36,221 nt of DNA from Nostoc foliaceum FACHB-393 (GTDB lineage: Bacteria > Cyanobacteriota > Cyanobacteriia > Cyanobacteriales > Nostocaceae). Below the pieces are notes generated by a model. That model was not told the origin of the DNA. It did not search any database and was given only the letters and a program-made list of their open reading frames with translations. Numbering within the stretch: position 1 is the first letter of the stretch; each line of letters opens with the position of its first letter. The position numbers and the translations under genes were made by a program. Location of the stretch: contig NZ_JACJTD010000064.1 of NCBI RefSeq assembly GCF_014698505.1, positions 1-36,221 on the forward strand, in the 5' to 3' direction. This document shows, in pieces, positions 31,815 to 36,221 of this stretch.

Positions 31815-32654
31815 CTACTTCTTCACCACTTGCAAGCGCTGAGTTACCATCGTCATCCCATTACCCCGCAGGATGACAGCAGAAACCCATTGGCTACCAG
31901 GGGTAGATGGTGCTTGCCCCGTTTTGAAAAGTCCACCAGATGTTAGTAATTCTAAATCCACGGATGTAGGGTTGAGAAATTTATCTGGTTGGATGGGTTC
32001 CTCTAGCGCCGTTCCTAGTAGAAAATCATCACCAAGTGGCTCTTGGACGATGGCATCAAAATTATACTTCTGACCAACTTGCACCTTCTCTGGTAATTTA
32101 ATATCAATTTGGGGCGGCTTGCTGCCAGAGGTAAGTTGGGTGCGTTCTGACAAAATGTCTTGGCGGGTGATTTTGCCATTTTCAATGCGCTGACGCGATT
32201 TAATCGTGGCATTGAGAGCGGAATTATTACTTTTAGCGGAGGGTAAGCCAGTTATCTTCGTTTCTGTTTCGGCAATAATCGCATTGCCCTCAGGTTTTGA
32301 AGATAGCAGTTTTGTACTGTATTGCAATTTGGGATATCGTTGCCAAAGTGAAATCAAAGACTTTTCCAAGGTTTGGAGGTTTAATCCATCCCCATGAGTG
32401 AAAGTAGGGCTGTAAAATTGCAACACCCCTTTGACATCGCCTCGGCTGGCGGCGGCATCAACTTGTGTTAGCAGATTTTTCAGATTGGCTGGTGCATTTT
32501 GGGGTGTAGTGGTTTGGGATAATTGCTGTGGTGTCGTCGCTTGAGTGGGTTGCCAACCACTTGTTAAACCAAGGGTTAGCAGAAACAAAACCAGCCAGAT
32601 ATTCGCTGGAAATCTGATTTGTCGTCTCACTAAGGCGGTAATAATGTTAGTCAT
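31815..32654 (-). CDS. Secreted NTF2-like protein, unknown function
   Basis: A 279-residue protein with a long signal peptide or anchor (RRQIRFPANIWLVLFLLTLG, cleavage possible after TQATT). Residues about 55-165 look like an NTF2/SnoaL-type fold: NLLTQVDAAASRGDVKGVLQ, FYSPTFTHGDGLNLQTLEKS and LISLWQRYPKLQY. A beta-rich second part follows (PPQIDIKLPEKVQVGQKYNF, WVSAVILRGNGMTMVTQRL). No catalytic motif is obvious. It is a conserved cyanobacterial type and is divergent from murG, whose start lies 84 bases away, so their promoters share this gap. Confidence 0.7.
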   Translation of the reverse strand: MTNIITALVRRQIRFPANIWLVLFLLTLGLTSGWQPTQATTPQQLSQTTTPQNAPANLKNLLTQVDAAASRGDVKGVLQFYSPTFTHGDGLNLQTLEKSLISLWQRYPKLQYSTKLLSSKPEGNAIIAETETKITGLPSAKSNNSALNATIKSRQRIENGKITRQDILSERTQLTSGSKPPQIDIKLPEKVQVGQKYNFDAIVQEPLGDDFLLGTALEEPIQPDKFLNPTSVDLELLTSGGLFKTGQAPSTPGSQWVSAVILRGNGMTMVTQRLQVVKK

Positions 32655-32738
32655 TGGTAAGAGTTTACTGATTTGATTAGAGAAAGTAAGGAAATTGTTT
32701 TATCTTAGTTAAGCTAGACGCTAAACGGTAGAGGTTTG

Positions 32739-33812
32739 ATGGCAAACGCACCGATACGATTATTAATAGCTGCCAGTGGGACTGGTGGACACTTGTTTCC
32801 AGCGATCGCACTGGCACAAAAACTGCCAGATTATCAAATAGAATGGCTGGGAGTACCCAATCGGCTAGAAACTCAACTTGTCCCTAAAGAGTATCCCTTG
32901 AATACTATTGCAGTTGAAGGGTTTCAGCAAGGGTTTGGCTTCTCCTCGATTCGTACCTTGGGTAAACTCGCTGGTTCGATTATAGAAGTCAGACGAATTC
33001 TTAAACAGGGAAATTTTCAAGGGGTATTTACCACAGGGGGTTACATTGCTGGGCCAGCCGTCATTGCGGCGCGTTCCCTAGGTTTACCCGTGGTTTTCCA
33101 CGAATCTAACGCTTTACCAGGTAAAGTAACTCGCTTCTTTGGCCCTTGGTGTAGTGCGGTAGCCTTGGGATTTGAAGTAGCTGCTAAGTATTTGCCCCGT
33201 GCCAAAAATGTCTGCGTTGGCACTCCTGTAAGAGCGCAATTTCTCGATGGGGCAATTGATGCACCATTGGATTTAGCCATTCCTGAGAGTGTTCCCTTGA
33301 TTGTCGTCTTTGGTGGTAGCCAGGGTGCAGTTGCAGTTAATAAGTTGGTGCGTGAATCTGCAAATGCTTGGTTTGATGCTGGTGCTTATGTAGTACATTT
33401 AACTGGCGATCGCGATCCAGAAGCAGATAGTCTCAAACATCCACAGTACATATCCTTACCTTTTTACAACAATATGGCAGCGTTGTTGCAACGGGCAACT
33501 CTTGCTATTAGTCGTTCTGGCGCAGGTAGCTTGACAGAATTGGCAGTATGTGGAACCCCAGCGATTTTAATTCCTTATCCCTTTGCCGCAGAAGACCATC
33601 AATCTTACAATGCAGACGTATTTACAAAAGCTGGTGCAGCATTAACCTTAAAGCAATCGGAGTTGACGACTGAAGTATTGCAAAGTAATGTGTTGAATTT
33701 ATTGCAGTCACCGCAAGAATTAGCAAAGATGGGGGAAAAAGCCAAAGCGATCGCAGTTCCTGATAGTGCCGAAAAGTTGGCGCAGTTAGTGCGTGAGGTT
33801 ATAGAAACATAA
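32739..33812 (+). CDS. murG: UDP-GlcNAc:lipid I N-acetylglucosaminyltransferase MurG
   Basis: Makes lipid II by transferring GlcNAc to lipid I at the cytoplasmic face of the membrane, the last intracellular step of peptidoglycan synthesis. The 357-residue product shows the N-terminal glycine-rich loop ASGTGGHLFPA, the second loop TTGGYIAGPAVIAA with FHESNALPGKVTRF, and in the C-domain VVFGGSQGAVAVN, SRSGAGSLTELAVCGTPAIL and PYPFAAEDHQSYNA, all MurG hallmarks. Length is normal. The frame opens at TTG 32736, but ATG 32739 follows a GAGG at 32731-32734 and is preferred. The following gene is 38 bases downstream on the same strand and may also concern the cell wall. Confidence 0.96.
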   Translation: MANAPIRLLIAASGTGGHLFPAIALAQKLPDYQIEWLGVPNRLETQLVPKEYPLNTIAVEGFQQGFGFSSIRTLGKLAGSIIEVRRILKQGNFQGVFTTGGYIAGPAVIAARSLGLPVVFHESNALPGKVTRFFGPWCSAVALGFEVAAKYLPRAKNVCVGTPVRAQFLDGAIDAPLDLAIPESVPLIVVFGGSQGAVAVNKLVRESANAWFDAGAYVVHLTGDRDPEADSLKHPQYISLPFYNNMAALLQRATLAISRSGAGSLTELAVCGTPAILIPYPFAAEDHQSYNADVFTKAGAALTLKQSELTTEVLQSNVLNLLQSPQELAKMGEKAKAIAVPDSAEKLAQLVREVIET

Positions 33813-33850
33813 TGTTGATTATTTAGCATTAAAAATTGATTTTCCAAGTT

Positions 33851-35194
33851 ATGAATATCTTATCCAGCCAAAAATTTCGCTTCACACTAGGTTGTGCTGT
33901 CTTATTGCTTGTAAGTTTAGCCAGTAGTGATGTATATACTCAGTCAAAAACTAAACAGCTAGCTCAACAAGATAATTCCTTTACTCAGCAAGAAAATTTT
34001 GCCCCACTTGAATCACAGATTTCCTTCACATCAAATCAAATTCCTGATCAACTTACCTCAGGGTTTCAAAATCCTTTAATCCCTCAACAAACATCTGCTG
34101 AGATTACAGGTAAAGAAAATGCTTTTTCATCTCAACAGGATTTGTTAGCAGCATCTGCACCCTATCCAATTATCGATGAGTTCAAAAAATATAAATTTAG
34201 CATTAATGGCAACCAGGTTGTTACTCCAGTCAAACTGCCAAGTAGTAAGGTTAATTTTAATCAAGGAGATTTATTAACTGTTCTCGTTAATACGAGAAAA
34301 TATTTTCAAGATTATAGTTCACAAGACCCAGATATTCTGCGTACAGGAATACTCACTACTCAAGGTGTTACTGTGCAAGATGTTCTCAAGACTTTAGATT
34401 TTATGATTGCCGTTTTAAAGGAGGATATTGCTAATAAGCGAGCTACTCGTTTACAAGACCCTAAATTTATCAATTCCAATTTTCGAGTTATCAAATGGAC
34501 TGCCTATAACCCCAAAAATAAGAAACAAAAACAATTACGAATTACCAAATATGCTGTATTTACTCACCCCGGTTCTCGCAAGAAAACCTCTACTTTTAAT
34601 ACACCAATTTATAGCCTAAAGGATAGCTCTAATAACAATACTTTTTATACCAAATATACCAAACAGGATGTTTTGTCGGGTATTTACGAACCAGGTGGTA
34701 AAGAATTTGGAAAAGTTAAAAGTCTCGCTTATCTAACCAGAACTGGCTTAGAAGAAGCGTTAATGCAAGGAACAATCCTGATTAACTTTACAGATGGTTA
34801 TAGGGCATTTTTTAATGTAGATAGAAATAATGGAATGTCTTATATTCGCGGCTTAAAGGCAACAGCACAAAAGCGTTATTGGTATTTTAGAGAGGTTGAT
34901 GCCATTAAAGGCTATGGATATAAAATAGATGCAAAAATTTCCATTAAACCAGGAGTAACCTTTGCTGGAGATGTTTTGAATATTGGTTTAGGTAAAGTGA
35001 TTATTATTGAGCATACTAAAGGCGGTCGCAAACATCTGCAAATGGGAGTTATGGCTGATACAGGCGGAGCATTTTTACCCAATCTTTATCAACTCGATTT
35101 TTTAGCAGGTATTTTTAAGAGTCAAAAAGAATTTAGGCAAAATATCGGTCAATTGCCGGAGTATGCTACAGCATATTTTTTAGTAAAGAAGTAA
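33851..35194 (+). CDS. Secreted MltA/3D-domain-like protein
   Basis: A 447-residue exported protein with signal peptide KFRFTLGCAVLLLVSLASSD, a Gln/Ser-rich linker to about residue 100, and a conserved C-terminal part. That part has LSGIYEPGGKEFGKV and LTRTGLEEALMQGTILINF, recalling the GYYEP region of MltA lytic transglycosylases, and ends with MADTGGAFLPNLYQLDFLAG, which resembles the C-terminal 3D domain (DTGGA...D.F.G) that holds the catalytic Asp in MltA. I infer a cell-wall glycan-cleaving or binding protein. It directly follows murG (38-base gap), which fits. Similarity is by motif only. ATG 33851 is preferred to TTG 33836. Confidence 0.6.
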   Translation: MNILSSQKFRFTLGCAVLLLVSLASSDVYTQSKTKQLAQQDNSFTQQENFAPLESQISFTSNQIPDQLTSGFQNPLIPQQTSAEITGKENAFSSQQDLLAASAPYPIIDEFKKYKFSINGNQVVTPVKLPSSKVNFNQGDLLTVLVNTRKYFQDYSSQDPDILRTGILTTQGVTVQDVLKTLDFMIAVLKEDIANKRATRLQDPKFINSNFRVIKWTAYNPKNKKQKQLRITKYAVFTHPGSRKKTSTFNTPIYSLKDSSNNNTFYTKYTKQDVLSGIYEPGGKEFGKVKSLAYLTRTGLEEALMQGTILINFTDGYRAFFNVDRNNGMSYIRGLKATAQKRYWYFREVDAIKGYGYKIDAKISIKPGVTFAGDVLNIGLGKVIIIEHTKGGRKHLQMGVMADTGGAFLPNLYQLDFLAGIFKSQKEFRQNIGQLPEYATAYFLVKK

Positions 35195-35360
35195 TGCATT
35201 GACTTGATGTCAAATATCTATTAACGGTCAAAATAATTAGTAATTATAACGCTTTCTATGAGATGCTGCTCGTAGCTTGCTTCCTCGCAAGGGTACACAC
35301 ACTCGCTACCTCTAGGCTATCAGTGCAGGCTTGTACCCTCTTAATTACGAATTACGTTAG

Positions 35361-35396
35361 CGTAGCGGGGCGTAGCGGGGCGTAGCGGGGCGTAGC
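35361..35396. repeat. 10-base tandem repeat CGTAGCGGGG
   Basis: Three exact copies of CGTAGCGGGG and a partial fourth. ATTACGAATT-type repeats lie on both sides (35343-35356 and 35399-35423). This GC-rich block is unlike the AT-rich surroundings. Confidence 0.9.
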
Positions 35397-35423
35397 CCAT
35401 TACGAATTACGAATTATGAATTA

Positions 35424-35544
35424 GGGACTTCCAGTTAAAAAAACATCCCATCGCTGCGGGACACTCCGCGAACGAAGGGGTGCAAGGACTTGCGCCCCTT
35501 CCTGTCTCCATGTACTTTGGGATTATTTATTTTTTACAAGTCCC
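35424..35544. mobile_element. 121-bp MITE-like element, tentative
   Basis: The ends GGGACTT (35424-35430) and AAGTCCC (35538-35544) are inverted, and the likeness extends imperfectly to about 27 bases on each side (ATCCCA inside the left, TGGGAT inside the right). The flanks are the identical decamer TTATGAATTA (35414-35423 and 35545-35554). Inside is a strong hairpin (GAAGGGG-TGCAAG with CTTGCGCCCCTTC, 35474-35501) and no ORF. The flanks belong to an ATTACGAATT repeat background, which weakens the case for a target duplication. Confidence 0.55.
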
Positions 35545-35558
35545 TTATGAATTACGAA

Positions 35559-35921
35559 TTATTTAGTCAACAGTTCTAAGTTATGACCATTGGGGTCATA
35601 AAAATAGAAGCCACGACCTTCATTCCGGTGGTTAATTTGCCCTTTATTCTGATGCATAGGGTCGCTACTGTATTCAATACCCGCCTCTTTGATGCGTGCA
35701 AAAATTGCATCAAATTCCTCGTCACTGACATGGAACGCATAATGATGCGACTCAAACGCTTCAGCATCGGCGAAGTCAAGCGTCAGTTCATCATTTATAT
35801 GCACAGCAGCGAAGTGACCAACGGGAACCTCAACCTCTAAACCAAAAATTCTGGCAAAGAACCTCGCCGATGCTTCTTTGTCATGTACGGGCACTATGGT
35901 GTGATTTAGAGTAATTGTCAT
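35559..35921 (-). CDS. VOC family (glyoxalase/bleomycin resistance fold) protein
   Basis: A 120-residue single-domain vicinal oxygen chelate protein. It shows the two beta-alpha-beta-beta-beta halves: MTITLNHTIVPVHDKEASAR with FFARIFGLEVEV, and HHYAFHVSDEEFDAIFARIK with GFYFYDPNGHNLELLT. His7, a mid-protein His (HHYAFHV) and Glu117 in NLELL are the likely metal ligands. Family members include glyoxalases, extradiol dioxygenases and resistance proteins; FYDPNGHNLEL is generic and does not decide. An AGGAGG site upstream supports the ATG at 35921. It stands alone after a repeat-rich gap. Confidence 0.88.
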   Translation of the reverse strand: MTITLNHTIVPVHDKEASARFFARIFGLEVEVPVGHFAAVHINDELTLDFADAEAFESHHYAFHVSDEEFDAIFARIKEAGIEYSSDPMHQNKGQINHRNEGRGFYFYDPNGHNLELLTK

Positions 35922-36221
35922 GTCACACCTTCCCTCCTAATTGTTGGTAGTAATTAATATCAACTCTCTATTCAGAGTCGATAACAACATTGTTCCTTTC
36001 TATTTTATCTTTTGGGCGCTAACACCAGAGTAAACATATCTAAATTTTGTGTTCAATGTATTTGGAACACCCGCAAACACTTAATATTTAACCCTTAAAT
36101 AAGCAAAACTCATGACTGATATCAGCTTTACTGAAGTAATAAAACTTGATAAAAAAATGTAAAGCATTGTAAAGTGAATTCACAGGCAAAGACAAACGAG
36201 CCTGATTCATAAATAACTAAC
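35922..36221. other. Intergenic region at right edge
   Basis: AT-rich DNA with no ORF of note, RNA gene or strong hairpin. It holds the promoter region of the VOC gene and probably of a gene beyond the window. Confidence 0.5.

Overview
The window is chromosomal DNA from a filamentous, probably heterocyst-forming cyanobacterium of the Nostoc/Anabaena type. The support is oxygenic photosynthesis genes (the 5' end of psbD, and ycf4), cyanobacteria-specific families (DUF6464, a fused ModB-ModC), many copies of the HIP1 octamer GCGATCGC, and Nostoc-type heptamer repeats and peptide-coding palindromic repeats. I see no tRNA or rRNA gene, no complete insertion sequence, no CRISPR array and no prophage.

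Layout. 1-1604: photosystem genes, psbD leaving leftwards and ycf4 rightwards. 1765-6254, plus strand: a lipoprotein cyclophilin, a stand-alone beta-ketoacyl-ACP synthase, glutamate dehydrogenase and an SH3-repeat secreted protein. 6255-6617: a 21-bp perfect hairpin followed by a 187-bp MITE-like element with 14-bp inverted ends and an 8-bp target duplication. 6618-8333, minus strand: a Gfo/Idh/MocA oxidoreductase and a hemerythrin-like protein. 8340-9154: gene remnants, including the start of a RecQ-like helicase. 9155-14580, plus strand: a DUF29 protein, a membrane protein, a four-carbon acid sugar kinase-like protein and the minCDE division-site cluster. 15083-16405, minus strand: a secreted protein of unknown function.

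17265-23059 holds fmt, a DUF6464 protein, a phytoene-desaturase-like flavoprotein, a methyltransferase and a membrane glycosyltransferase. 23143-23331 is a TPR remnant. 23955-25757 is a fused molybdate permease/ATPase, followed by a Met/Cys-rich four-helix copper-binding protein. 26800-29311, minus strand, is a two-gene reverse transsulfuration operon (cystathionine beta-synthase, then cystathionine gamma-lyase). 29468-29875 is a broken aminotransferase gene. 30057-35921 holds a degenerate metallo-beta-lactamase-fold protein, an SDR, an NTF2-like secreted protein, murG, a secreted MltA/3D-like protein and a VOC-family protein.

Functionally most of this is housekeeping. Min proteins place the division septum. 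MurG and perhaps the gene after it act on peptidoglycan. Fmt serves translation initiation. GdhA, the transsulfuration pair and ModBC handle nitrogen, sulfur and molybdenum. The distinctive feature of the window is its small repeats and how they enter genes: one palindromic repeat lies in frame inside fmt and also interrupts the aminotransferase; a GGGAGCA microsatellite-like sequence lies in the linker joining ModB to ModC; and a nonapeptide (27-bp) repeat forms the first ~80 residues of MinC. I found no convincing new multi-gene defence or biosynthetic system.
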